From Hymenoscyphus infarciens (lineage: Eukaryota; Ascomycota; Leotiomycetes; Helotiales; Helotiaceae): a stretch of DNA of 57,360 nucleotides. Both the position numbers and the translations under genes were made by a program. This document shows, one piece after another, positions 12,380 to 23,919 of the stretch. Below the pieces are notes generated by a model. The model saw only the letters and a program-made list of their open reading frames with translations, was not told where the DNA came from and made no database searches. Position 1 is the stretch's first letter. The number at the start of each line of letters is the position of its first letter. The stretch covers positions 1 through 57,360 of the forward strand of contig LLCB01000348.1 in NCBI GenBank assembly GCA_001414345.1. Reading direction: 5' to 3'.

Positions 12380-14112
12380 GGATGAGATGGAGAGACGTTT
12401 GGCAGAGGAAGGGACGGGAAGGGATGGGATGGGATAGGCCGTAGAAGGGATTGGGTGGACGAGATGGGCCTGTCCTGTCTTTTGCTTCGGGCTGTCAAGA
12501 TGGGCGATGGCAGGCGATGGGATGGGGGCAGCACTAGAAAAGCGCTGGGGGGAGGAAAGAGTGTTATGTCTATGTCCCTGGGGACGGGAGGACCCTGGCA
12601 GTTGATCGGTTGCGATGTGATTGGCTGTAGTGAGGTCACGAGTGGGGTGGGCTTGGGAGCCTGAGGAAGAGTGACCTCTGGCGATTCCTCGGAGCAGGTT
12701 TCTGGCAAGAGCGGGTAGACGAAGACGATGATGGCGTTGTGGCGTTGTGGCTGAGAAGTCCGGGTGGGTACCTAGGTAGGATTTTTACTGACCTTCGTCA
12801 GCGTCGTTTCCGTCCTGGGAGGTTGGGGCGATTAGAAGAGTGTCAGAGTGAGTCGAGGTGACAAGTTCGCCTTTCGGATGGTAATGACGGCCGAGGGATG
12901 AGGAGGAAGAATTCGTAATGTACGACCTGGGTTTGTTTGGAAATGAAGAATGGAATGCTTGTATTTCATCCCCAAACTCGGTGGCCAGACAACTGAGCGA
13001 GGCGGTGAATGAAAGATGTCGGACAATGTGTCGGAGAGGAGGTACAAGTATGATTCGCGAACCGGCACAGTTACGTTACCGTGGACATGTCAGTGGAAGA
13101 AGAGGAGAATACCAAGCTCCGTCACGGAGTATGAGGTCAGGCAGATTTGGTATGTGAAGTGTAGTGCAACGTGGAGATATCAATGACGCAGGGCAGGGCG
13201 AGCGAGACCTGAAGCATTGGAAGTGACAGCGTCGCCTGAAAGTGATCTATTAAACCACCAGTGGGCGAGGAATCAATTGAAGTCTTAAAAGGACGCCAGA
13301 GCCGTTTCATTCCATTCACAGCTATAGTTATTCACTCCACCCGGCTGGCCTGTCCTATTCTACTCGGGCGACGAAAGGCTACGACGACTGTAGGATGTGA
13401 ATGGAGGAATGATGGGGGAAGGATGTGGAGCAGCAGTTGCAGATATTCCAATTTCATCCGGCTTGGGCGAACTGCACCTCACGGAATTCCAGAGTTGCCT
13501 AGGCAAAGTGGTGACAAGATGAAAAGAAAATAAATGGGAATTGAGGTCGGATGCGATGGATAGAAGAGGATTAGTGACGTGAACCTGCTGCTGCGGATAT
13601 CATCGTATTCTTTTTCTCAGGTGCCTCGACGTCCGCCTCATCTCTGCTGATATGATGGGACAAGTGGAACAGAGTGGAAAGAGCTGCCTTCACAGAGAAT
13701 CCCCAAGGGGCAAGTCAAGCAAGACAAGCCACGATTCCACGAAGCAGAAAGCACCACAGCTCGCACAGCTCGCACAGCTCACACAGTGGAGACGGTGCGA
13801 TGCAACCTGAATCCCCAATACGGAATCAAATGCGCTTCGGGTAGACTACGAGTATGGTCACTATGGTCGTGTATGGGTCAGTACTTGTATGGCTGTCTGT
13901 CTGTGAGCGGGCGTGGACAAGTTGCACCACTGAGCGGAATGACTTGACTTGGGTGATAACCTATGGGAATGATAATGATACTGTTACTGCATGGCCCAGT
14001 TCAACCTCTCCAATTGCGGAATCAGCGGTACGTACTCCCTACCCCAAGAAGAAATAGAGTACAAGTATCCTCACCACGCCTGCATCGGCTGTGAGAAAGT
14101 GGATGTGGGTGT

Positions 14113-14154
14113 GGATAAGGATAAGGATAGGGATAGGGATAGGGATAGGGATAG
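14113..14154. repeat. (GGATAA/GGATAG)n microsatellite
   Basis: Seven hexamers of GGATAA then GGATAG make a purine-rich run. It resembles the GGATAT run 1.75 kb away but is not the TTAGGG telomere repeat. Confidence 0.85.
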
Positions 14155-15890
14155 CTTCAATTTCACCCTCGAATGGGATGAAATGGAATGGGACGAACAG
14201 GTGCATATCGCATATCGTGATCCGCCATGCTATGCCATGGCAGATCACGATCAACAGACCAAGCAAACCTCTCAGACATTCATCACACTACCATATAAAC
14301 AACCCCATCGAACGAGGGCCAAACAACACCACAGCTCAGCTCTCTCACCACTCTCACCACTCTCTCCACTCTCTCCTCTCCACGCGCATGCCACAACCAG
14401 CGCAGTAACCCCGCCGGTCTCCCTGTCCATTGGTGACAGAGGGTCGCGCTTCAATGGTCTTTGAGGTGCATGAGACCATCACGACCTGCCAGCTGCACGC
14501 CCTCGACTTGACTTGACATCTTCCAACCAGCAAGCAGCAAAGAAGAGTCTGTGAATATGCCGCCATAAATAAGACAAGCCAGCTACCCAATCATTCTCGC
14601 GCTGGACAAATGGCATGTCACCTCGGGGGTCTCCTATCCAGGAGAGAGTCTACATTTCGAAAAATAGAAAATAGCGCATGCTGCGTTTCCTCGATTCACA
14701 ACCACAAAGTGACAAAGAGGACCTCGAAATAGAAGAAGTGTATTCCTTCCCTACTTCCAACATGAGATGAACAAAGCCCAATAGTTGAATCTAAAGAAAG
14801 CATCAAGTATGGGGGCCAGAAATAGAGGCCAAAGCCAAGAAAGAGTATTACCCCTCTCTCTTAGGTATCACAACACAACACACAACAACCTTCTCACCTC
14901 GCATCGCGCCTTCTCCCAGACCTGCAGTCATCACACCCTCTTCCAGTCCCCCCAACATGATCCAGCACCCTCCCCGCCAAATATCTGCGAGAAACGGCCA
15001 TTCAGATCTGGCCTACTTTGCCGCCCGCTTCGTGCCTTTTCTGTGCATTCCGTGTGCCTTGCCTTTCTTTCGAGAAGGGCGCAGGTTGGTTCCAACAGCC
15101 AACTGATATCCATGATCACTATACACCCGGCCACACGAATCCACCAATCATCACAGTCTTCACATCTCCACGGGCGTTTAGAGATATGTACGCCAATCAT
15201 ACGTCTTTCTACACGGAAATACGTTTCAGACGAGGATGGCGGTGAACCTTGAACTTGCTCGGCACTGACAGCAATTGCGGGGAATAACCTTAGCCGAGTT
15301 GGCTTATGATAGTATGATAGGTGAGTGTGTACACCTACTGCAACTAAAAAATCAGAAACACCAATCCGAAGAAGGCTGCATTAGTTGAGAGGCCTCACAG
15401 GAAAGGCACACCAGCAAAAAGGCATCCAAATCAGTCAGTCCCTTGCAGATCAGCCTTTCAAGGAGCCGTGGAAGCCTTTCTTCATACTTCAGACGAGGGC
15501 GAGGATCGAGGGCGAGCTACTGTCTGTAGTGCGCATGGCTCAGTCCCCAACTGCAACTCTCCTTCGACCACAGCCCGGTGAGACTCGAGATCAACATATG
15601 CTCAAGCAACCCGCGCCCATCGTACAATGATGAAATTCTGCCTCGAAAACTTGGAAGCACCAGGCCAGGCCAGGTCCCGAGTCTGTACAACGAAAATCCC
15701 CCACCAGACATACCTACACCAACACCAACCTCCCGTCGCAGGGAGAGGGAAAAAACGTGTGCCATCCTTCCCTTCCCATTCTCCTTCCCCACCCTCAAAC
15801 CATGATACACAGCGGGAGATCTACCGCTTTCCCGTTCGTGCTCGCAATTGCGCATTCATCGCCAGTCGCGGGATGGGTTAAAAGTTAAAA

Positions 15891-16507
15891 CCTGGAAAAA
15901 TAAACCACGCAAAGTCACGCCAAGTCTACCGTACTGCCGCGGTCATGAGTCTGTCCACTTACCACCAATCCTTTTGCCAAGTCTGTGATAGGCGTGCCTG
16001 CCCCGCTTTCCCCCACCATTTTTGATAGGGTTGGGTTTAGTTAAAAGGTGAGAGGTGAGAGAGACTTTTATAGATATGTTTCACTAGATACTTCTAGAGG
16101 CGGCTTTGGAAGGACTAGCTTCAAATGTTATATTATGAATTTAGAAACTACTCTAGATCTTTAGTAACCTAGTTAAGAAGAGAAGGCTAGATGATTTACG
16201 CTAGAGAAGAAGAGAGAGGAAGAGAAGAGAAGAGAGATAGAAACACTTACTTCTACTTCTAATATTAAGCCTAGTATATATTAAACTTATAAACCTAGAT
16301 AATACTACTTAATACTATCTCTATCTAAGATATAAGTATAAGTATCTTATTCTATTCGATATTAATCTAACTAGTAACTAAGGTTCTAAGATTTTAGCTA
16401 GTAGCGAACGTATAGTATTATATTAGCTTACTAAGTAAGATCTTAGTTACTTAAAGATACTATATTTTAAATACTATAGTACGCGTAGTCTCTAAGAATA
16501 TAGACAA
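15891..16507. repeat. boundary into the second TA-rich block
   Basis: Composition shifts sharply to TA-rich at about 16060. A GAAGAGAGAGG-type purine stretch lies near 16206-16245. No gene is visible. Confidence 0.55.
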
Positions 16508-17767
16508 TTACTCTAGTATAGAGATTATTTAGTCTTATAATTAACTATCTCTACTATAAAGAAGACTATACTAAGACGCTATAACTAAGAGTAGCTACTC
16601 TAGAAGTAGAGAAGATATAATAGATTATTACGTAGTTAGAGAGATTACGTAGATAATACTACTACTTTTCTAATATAGTAGAATAGTGAATTATTCTACT
16701 AGTTAATTCTTATATCTTTTAGAGTCTACTAATATAGTAGTTAAAGCGATTTATTCTATAGTTATTATATTTATAATAGTATACCGTCTTATATAGCCGA
16801 GATTATATAGTATATACTATATATATAAGGTTTTAGTAGTTGTTGTTTTATATTATCTAATTTAGAAAGGTTACGTACGTTCGTACGTCTATCTAGACTT
16901 TCAGACGTACTTCGTAGAGTTCAGGCTTTTGTATTAGCCGACGTATATCGTTGTTCAGTTTCGTACCTCTTTTTATATCGTCTAAACCTCTTATATATAG
17001 TAGCCTACTCTTCTAGAGTTAGAAAAGGCTAGTTTAGCCTTTTCTTCCGTATTAGAGCCTAGTATTTACATACGTCATTCTACTATACGCACTCCTATAT
17101 GCCTCTACTGTAGTTGTATATATTTCGTGCTATTATATTACTCTAGTATAGAGATTATTTAGTCTTATAATTAACTATCTCTACTATAAAGAAGACTATA
17201 CTAAGACGCTATAACTAAGAGTAGCTACTCTAGAAGTAGAGAAGATATAATAGATTATTACGTAGTTAGAGAGATTACGTAGATAATACTACTACTTTTC
17301 TAATATAGTAGAATAGTGAATTATTCTACTAGTTAATTCTTATATCTTTTAGAGTCTACTAATATAGTAGTTAAAGCGATTTATTCTATAGTTATTATAT
17401 TTGTAATAGTATACCGTCTTATATAGCCGAGATTATATAGTATATACTATATATATAAGGTTTTAGTAGTTGTTGTTTTATATTATCTAATTTAGAAAGG
17501 TTACGTACGTTCGTACGTCTATCTAGACTTTCGGACGTACTTCGTAGAGTTTAGGCTTTTGTATTAGCCGACGTATATCGTTGTTCAGTTTCGTACCTCT
17601 TTTTATATCGTCTAAACCTCTTATATATAGTAGCCTACTTCTAGAGTTAGAAAAGGCTAGTTTAGCCTTTTCTTCTATATTAAAGCCTAGTATTTATATA
17701 CGTTATTTAGTCTTAAACGTACTTCTATATATCTCTTCTATAGTTATATATATTTCGTACTATTATA
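16508..17767. repeat. 630-bp tandem duplication
   Basis: Two head-to-tail copies (16508-17137 and about 17138-17767) begin TTACTCTAGTATAGAG and end TTTCGTRCTATTATA. They are nearly identical over the first 500 bp and differ mainly by transitions (e.g. TTTCAGACG versus TTTCGGACG) plus a 2-bp deletion near the shared GTAGCCTACT. A third, more diverged partial copy is at about 2316-2487. The unit has no coding capacity. It could be a tandem LTR pair or a satellite-like repeat; I cannot decide. Confidence 0.8.
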
Positions 17768-17772
17768 TAATA

Positions 17773-17924
17773 TGACGGTTTTAGGCCTGTCACGTGACTC
17801 TTCACCGCCTGGCAGAATCCTATATATTAGCATCGTTTAGAGCTATCTTCGCTCTTTATCTTTAGTTTTCGTATTAATAACTACGAATAGACTACTTCTC
17901 TACTCTACTTCTACTTTATTATTA
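17773..17924 (+). repeat. 5' LTR of the short element
   Basis: It retains CpG and CpA sites (GGCCTGTCACGTGACTC) that have become TA-rich in the right copy, so it is the less mutated LTR. Confidence 0.7.
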
Positions 17925-18781
17925 TATTAAACTAAAGATTACTCTTTAAATATATTAGGCTTTTAATCTTACTTCTATTCTAGCCTCTTTATTACTAACT
18001 CTACGAACCTCTTTAAATAGCTTTCTAGACCTCTTACTAGCGACCTCTTAATCGATACTAAGCTTAAGACCCTCTTCTAGTATTAGACTCTCTTCTAGTA
18101 TCTAACTCTCTTCTAGTATCTAACTCTCTTCTAGTATCTTCGGATTCTCTCTCTCTAGCGTTTATAGACTCTTCTCTCTCTCTCTTTTTAAATAGCTAGT
18201 ATCTAACTACTAAATCCGATAATAGACTCTAATATTATATACTAGGTATATAACTTTAGCTCTCTTATTAAGAAGAAATATTAATACGCTTACGTAATCG
18301 ACGCTTTGATAAGATAGCTTATCTAGCTTATTATTAGTTAATCTAAGTCTTCTACTATTAAGAAGCTTTATATTCTAATAAGAGAAGCCTTTTAAGTAGA
18401 CCTTCTTACTTTTAGCTATATTATTTTCTAATAACTCTCGAAGTCTTCTCCTCTTTCTAATATTATAAAAGTCGATATTATAAAAGCTTTTAAAGTCTAT
18501 ACTTTAGTAATTAATAAAATCATAGAAGTATATACTAGTCGCTTAGCAGATTATATAGATTAGTATTAGAGAGAGAATATAGAGAGTTTTAGATAACTTA
18601 GCGTATAGCTAGTATCTTACTACTCTTATAGAGCTAGTATTTTATAGCTATCTTAATAGAAGGAAAGACAAGAGTATAGACTAGGACTAGTAGATATATA
18701 GATAGATAAGATAACTAACTATATCTAGTCTATAGATTTCTATAGAGCTCGAGAGCGAGCTTTACTAAAGAAGAGGAAATA

Positions 18782-18933
18782 TAATAGTTTTAGGCCTATT
18801 ACGTAACTCCTTACTACTTAGTAGAATCCTATATATTAGCATCGTTTAGAGCTATCTTCGCTCTTTACCTTTAGTTTTTATATTAATAACTACGAATAGA
18901 CTACTTCTCTACTCTACTCCTATCTTATTATTA
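18782..18933 (+). repeat. 3' LTR of the short element
   Basis: It has the same length as the 5' copy and aligns end to end, with mostly C-to-T and G-to-A changes. Confidence 0.7.
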
Positions 18934-20957
18934 TAAATATACTTAATCTACTAGAAGTAATTAAGTTATTCTATTTATATTATATATATATTCTTATCTA
19001 CTTCTATATCTTCTATCTCTCTACTCTCTAATACTATCTCTACTTATATACTCTACTTAAATAAGAAATATATCTTATATAGTAAACTTTAGTATAATTA
19101 TTTACTTTACTTTATTACTCGCGTTTTTTAAGCTAGAATAGTTTTATAAAACTCGATAGTCTTTTAAAAGAGAGAAGACTAATTATATAATTATATATAA
19201 TTTCTAGAACTTAGAGAGTAGATTAGACTTAGTATCGCGTAGTAGATAGCGAGTTAGCTTTAGTAGCGCTAGTGTTAAGAGTAAGACTACGAACTAGTCT
19301 TAGTATTATAGATTAGATAGTAGAGTCGTATTAGTATCTCTAGTATTAGAGATTAGATAGCGAGTTAGCTTTAGTACTCTATATACTAAGATTAAATAGT
19401 AGCTACTTTAGCGCTACTTACTAGTATATCTAGTATATTAAATATATCTCTAGTAGAAAGCTATTCTACTAGTATATAAAAAAAATTATAATCTAGATTA
19501 GATTAGATTAAGTCGAGTTAGATTAGACTAAACTAGGTCTAAAAACTTATATAGACTATTTTATATTTATACTATACTAGACTTATATTATATTATAATC
19601 TTTTTCTATCTTACTTTTTTAAAAGTAAGAGAAGTTACTCTAAGTTCTATTATTTAAAATAGATATTTTAATAAAGAGATAATAGAATAGAAATAGAAAT
19701 AGATAGAATATATCTAACTAAAAAAAAAAAAATTATAACGAACTTAAATATTAGACTAAAGATTTTTTTCTTTTATTAAAAAAATAATTCTTAAACTTTT
19801 ATATAAAATATTACTCTAAGAAGCTATATATAAAGTTCTTAGAAGTTATAAATAAGAGAATATAAGCTAAAAGCTAGAGTTTTATAGAGTTTTTAGAGTA
19901 TTTATAGAGTCTAGATAGTATTTATCTCGTTATAACTATTTAGTTAGATATATTATATATAGATAAGTAAGTAGATAAGTAGATAAGTAAATAGATATAT
20001 AGATAAATAAAGAGAGTAGATAAGTAAAGAGATAAGTAAATAAATAACTTTCTTTTTAGACTTATCTAGATTTTCTTTTCTTTTCTTTTCTTTTCTTTCT
20101 CTAATCTATTTAATTAATTAATTAACTATATATAATAGATAATTATCTATTTCTTTTTTTTAGAAAACTATAACGATTTTTTCTTTTTAGTATTTATAAG
20201 AGATTATAATTTAAGCTTTAAATAGTTAGTTTAGTAGAGTTCTACTTCTTATATATTAACTATATAAGAAAATAGTAAAAGATATAAAGAAATTCTTCTC
20301 TTTATTTTTAGAACTACTAGAATAGCTTTTAGAGTCTCTATAATTATTATTACTAATATATTACTAAATAAATTTCGGTTTTTTATATATCTTTCTAGCT
20401 ACTTCTTATATATCTCTAGTTCTTTCTATCTAGCTTTCTTCTTATACTTCTTAACTAGTCTTCTTCTTTTTTTATTTATTACTTTATTCTTTTCTTCTCT
20501 AGCTCTCTATTTTTCTTTTCTTTCTCTCTTCTTCTCTTACTCTTTTCTTTATCTTATTTTTATTTTTTTCTTATAGTCTCTAGTAAACTATCTAATCTTT
20601 TACTCTTTTATAAAGTCTACTTAGTTAAAAATATCTTTAAAAATAAGATAAATATACTTTTTACTATCTCTAATATTTCTTATAATAGTATATAGATTAG
20701 GAGCACTTAAGCTATTATTAATTACTTTATAAATAGTCTTTTTTTTCTTTATATATAATTTATAAAGCTATAGCTTAGAAGAGAGACTTTAATAGAGAGA
20801 GAATATTTTAAGAGATAGATAATACTCTAAAAAGATATAGAAGATAGATAAAGAGCTATAGCTTTTTTTAAATATAGAGTTATAGCTATTATAGATATAG
20901 TTAATATTTTTTATTATTCTTATATAGAGATAATTTATATAATAAGTAGAACTAAAC
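18934..20957. repeat. TA-rich degraded repeat DNA
   Basis: No gene is visible. AGATAAGTAAGT-type tandem repeats occur at about 19955-20045 and a CTTTT run at about 20067-20100. On the minus strand, around 20300-20700, there is a Lys/Arg/Glu-rich decayed reading that may be a transposase tail, but I could not assign it. Confidence 0.45.
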
Positions 20958-21649
20958 TTAGTATTTTAGATTTCCTAGTTTAAATACTTCTAGATATTAG
21001 AAAAAGAAAGAATACTCTATTATATTAGAATATAATAGAATAGAATAACTCTATTTATAGATTATAATAGAAGAGAAAGAAGAATTATAAAAGAAGAATT
21101 AGAGTAGCTAAGAAAGCTATAAAAAAAAGAGCTAGAAAAAGAGAGAAAAGTAAGAAGTATAGAATAGAATTAGCTAGAAAGAGAAGAGTACTTTCCTCTT
21201 CTCTAAATAAAACGTAAAGTAGATTAGTTTATAAGAGAAGTTCTAGAAAGAGTTCTATACTACTTCTACTATAGCGTTTCTCTCTCTTAGAAACTAACTT
21301 ACTTTACGTTTTATTTAAGAGTATTAAAGTAAACTAAGTTTTTATTATATTCTATTATATAGTACTTCTAATAAATTATAATAGAGTAATATATAAACCT
21401 TTTTATTTACTCTACTAGAAATAGAAATAATATTAGTCTTATATAGAATTAAAAGAGATAAATATATTAAAGATATAGAATTAGAAGAGATAGACGTATT
21501 AAAAGCTAGAAATAGAATTTACTAAGCTAGAAGCGCTTAAAAGAGAGAATATAATAAAAAAGAATAGCTTTAAAAGTAAAGAAAGATATAAATAGGAATC
21601 TTTTAGAAGAATAGAAGTACTAATCTAGATAGGAAATCTAAAATACTAA
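20958..21649. mobile_element. inverted-repeat (MITE-like) element, degraded
   Basis: TTAGTATTTTAGATTTCCTA at 20958-20977 recurs as its reverse complement at 21630-21649. The inverted similarity continues imperfectly inward for another 20-25 bp. A second, internal inverted repeat (21204-21240 with 21281-21317) contains TAAATAAAACGTAAAGTA arms. No coding capacity is visible. The LTR element at 21653 is inserted right at its right edge. The superfamily is unknown. Confidence 0.5.
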
Positions 21650-21652
21650 TAT

Positions 21653-21831
21653 TGTTGGTATAACTTATAGTCATAAAAGCGATGTAAAAAGAGTTATATT
21701 ATCGTTCGTATATACCGAGTAAAGCTAGCTACGATGCCTATAATGCCTACTTAAGTAGTCCTTAAGCGAGAAGCACGTGTACCTACGTATACTAATCTGA
21801 ATCGCTATTTACCCTTAAATATATACCGATA
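21653..21831 (-). repeat. LTR (3' in element orientation)
   Basis: 179 bp, matching 23736-23914, with scattered transitions. Confidence 0.85.
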
Positions 21832-22320
21832 CTAGCACTTCTTTAAAACGATAGAAGTTGGTACCTTGAAAATCATCAAAATCTCTTATCTAACTAATCA
21901 CAGCCCTCTATCTATTGTCTTCGACTAATAAGGAGCCCTTATTACCTCTTATTCCGTTCTACCTATTCTATAAGCTTAACGTCTAGCTTGTTCGTATTAA
22001 CCTAGATCGAAGTGTACATTTCTTCGTGTCGGTAGGCCTCTGCTAGGATCGTCCTATCGCCGATTATGCTCTAGACGTTCGGTAGGAATGTCAAAGTTAT
22101 TACTATTACTTAAATTGGGGACAAAGGTTTCGAACTCTTAGAACAACACTTCGAATTCGAAGTCGCTCAGAGGCCTCGGATGCTTTCGAAGTTGGCCACG
22201 TCCGCGCCCCTAGGGCGGTTCTAAAAGGGGTTTCAGGATATCGGCGTCTTGATGAACTTCTGAATGGCGAAGTCGATATCGATATCGAGGGGGGGTTTGT
22301 TGTTTAACATCTTACCTACC

Positions 22321-23160
22321 CTAAGGTTCAAAAGTTCCTCCTTTTTCATAAGATTGTAGTGTCAGAGTATTCGTCGGATTATTCAACGGTGCCGTCCCAG
22401 AAACTCCTCCGTCTGCCGGTGCCGTTCTAAAAGTTTTAGGAGTTTTGAAAAAGTATGGTTTTACAACTATAGGTTGAAACTTTGTAGGGCTGCCTAGCAG
22501 CACCACGATACAGTCCTCATTCCTGACCCTGTCTTCGTCATCTTAAGTTTAGGCGGCATATAACAGACCTAGGTCGGCGGGGTAATCGTCGAAGTTATTA
22601 CTGGCAGTATCCGAGGAAGCTGAATATTAAGTTTATTATTGCTATAGTTTTTGTTATCTTCTAACGTATATCTCTATATATTTGTAATAGGATCTGAAGA
22701 CTAATAGACCTAGGTCGGCGGGATCGTTGAAGTAATTACTAGTAGTATCTAAGGAGACTGAATGTTGTTGTTACTATAGCTTTCGTTATCTTTTAGCGTA
22801 TTCCACTATATATTTATAACGGGATCTGAAGACCTTAGTACTAGCTCCCTTAGCTATTATAGCTTTTAACATTTCTTCGTCTGACTACTTAGCTTTGTTA
22901 ACCTTAGTGGCGGTATTGTATAGTACCTGAGTGCCAGTGTGCCTATCTATCTTGACCTATACGCCTCTACTACGAAGCGTCTGTTGTAACTTAGTAGCGG
23001 TGGATCGGTAGATCTTAGCGAAGTTATCTTGGTCCCATCCTTTAAAGTCTACTTGAAATTTATCCCAAAGAAGAAGGTCTTCGTTCTCTCCTTTAGCGTA
23101 TTCCTCTTCTCGTTCAGCGGCATATATCGTCTCTTCTGTTGGGGCCGGTGTATCTGCCAT
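22321..23160 (-). pseudogene. Gag-like reading frame of the 2.26-kb LTR element, interrupted
   Basis: The ATG at 23158-23160 opens a 67-residue acidic N-terminus (MADTPAPTEETIYAAERE..., with WDKFQVDFKGWDQDNF) that stops at 22957. Continuing in the same frame gives coding-like sequence (VKIDRHTGTQVLYNTATKVN) broken by TAG/TAA codons that could be former CAG/CAA, the RIP signature. The reading contains an imperfect tandem repeat of 141/127 bp (22566-22706 and 22707-22833), then an open stretch at 22321-22506 (VVLLGSPTKFQPIVVKPYFF). No zinc knuckle, protease or polymerase motif is visible. A Gag-type or element-specific protein is the likeliest origin, by position rather than by recognised motif. 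Confidence 0.5.
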
Positions 23161-23250
23161 ATCGTAATAGATGTCGTTATCGGGTTTCAGATGTCTTAGA
23201 CAGTATGAATTGTCTTGGAGGGAGGTAGGAGGTCGAGGGTAGCAATCAGC

Positions 23251-23587
23251 GCTTCCTGTCTTAAGAAGCGTTTATATGTTTATCGAATTAAAAGTATCGT
23301 CGAAAGTATCAGTACTAACGATTTTATATGCGGTAGGCGTTCGAGAGGTCTCTCAGAGGGAGGTAGGAGGTCGAGGGTCTCTCGGAGGGAGGTAGGAGGT
23401 CTCTCGCAGGTCGGTAGGGGGTCGGTGGGAGGTTAGTATTTATAATCGGTGCTTCCTATATTAAGAAGCGTTTATATATTGTCGAATCGATGCTGCCAGT
23501 CTTATATTCGGTAAGCGTTCGAGAGGTCTTTTCAAAGGGATGTAGGAGGTCGGGATTAGCAATCGGTGCTTCCTATATTAAGAAGCG
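23251..23587 (-). repeat. triplicated leader motif inside the LTR element
   Basis: The motif GCTTCCTATATTAAGAAGCG (itself partly palindromic) occurs at 23251-23270 (two differences), 23451-23470 and 23568-23587. Each copy is accompanied by GGAGGTAGGAGGTC-type and GCGTTCGAGAGGTC segments. It lies between the 5' LTR and the Gag-like start, so it is untranslated leader or packaging/promoter sequence by position. Confidence 0.7.
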
Positions 23588-23735
23588 TTTACTATTTGTC
23601 GAAAATTATAGTAGAAGGAATCACAATCAGAGAAGGGGAGTCTACTAGTGATATTAAGTTTACTTTTATATAAGCATGCCTGTGGTAGAAATATACGAAG
23701 TAACTGAGTATCTGATCTATGCGTCTACTAATCAG

Positions 23736-23914
23736 TGTTAGTATGACTTATAGTTATAAAAGCAATGTAAAAAGAGTTATATTATCGTTCGTGCATACCG
23801 AGTAAAGCTAGCTACGATGTCTACAATGCCTACTTAAGTAGTCCTTAAGCGAGAAGCACGTGTACTCACGTGTACTAATCCGAATCGCTATTTACCCTTA
23901 AATATATACCGACA
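23736..23914 (-). repeat. LTR (5' in element orientation)
   Basis: 179 bp, keeping the CGACA end intact, followed by the AATAT target duplication. Confidence 0.85.
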
Positions 23915-23919
23915 AATAT

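Larger units (their letters stand above)
11942..15890. other. long gene-free region upstream of the J-domain gene
   Basis: This 3.9-kb region has normal base composition but no open frame with a convincing start, domain or splice pattern. It probably contains the promoter and leader of the J-domain gene near 11950-12700. Short repeats stand out: an 11-G run at 12217-12227, GGATAT x4 at 12354-12379, a CAGCTCGCA tandem near 13755-13785, a GGATAA/GGATAG hexamer run at 14113-14154, and CTCTCACCA-type repeats near 14338-14380. Confidence 0.5.
17773..18933 (+). mobile_element. short non-autonomous LTR element (TR-GAG/TRIM-like)
   Basis: Two 152-bp direct repeats (17773-17924 and 18782-18933) bound an 857-bp interior. 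The left copy starts TGACGG, the right TAATAG, again a transition-only difference. A purine tract AAAGAAGAGGAAAT directly precedes the right repeat, as a polypurine tract would in plus orientation. The interior has no room for a polymerase. It contains an 18-bp CTCTTCTAGTATCTAA-type tandem (about 18071-18140) and decayed coding-like sequence that may be a Gag remnant (inference). The five flanking bases (TAATA and TAAAT) do not match perfectly, so the target duplication is unconfirmed. Confidence 0.65.
21653..23914 (-). mobile_element. non-autonomous LTR retrotransposon, 2262 bp, relatively recent
   Basis: Two 179-bp LTRs (21653-21831 and 23736-23914) begin TGTTGGTAT/TGTTAGTAT and end ATACCGATA/ATACCGACA, giving TGTYGGTAT..ATACCGACA inverted ends. 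A perfect 5-bp target duplication AATAT flanks the element (21648-21652 and 23915-23919). The interior is only 1.9 kb and has no polymerase or integrase. The minus strand carries a Gag-like reading (see 22957-23160), so the right LTR is the 5' LTR. Base composition is much closer to normal than the surroundings, so it inserted later or has passed fewer rounds of RIP. Replication would need a helper element elsewhere (inference). Confidence 0.85.

Noticed and set aside
12100..12708. 202-codon minus-strand frame rich in Pro/Ser/His
   Set aside because: It is the complement of G-rich microsatellite sequence upstream of the J-domain gene, with no domain-like content.
14113..14154. Telomere-like repeat
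   Set aside because: The hexamer is GGATAG/GGATAA, not TTAGGG, and lies between gene-bearing sequences.
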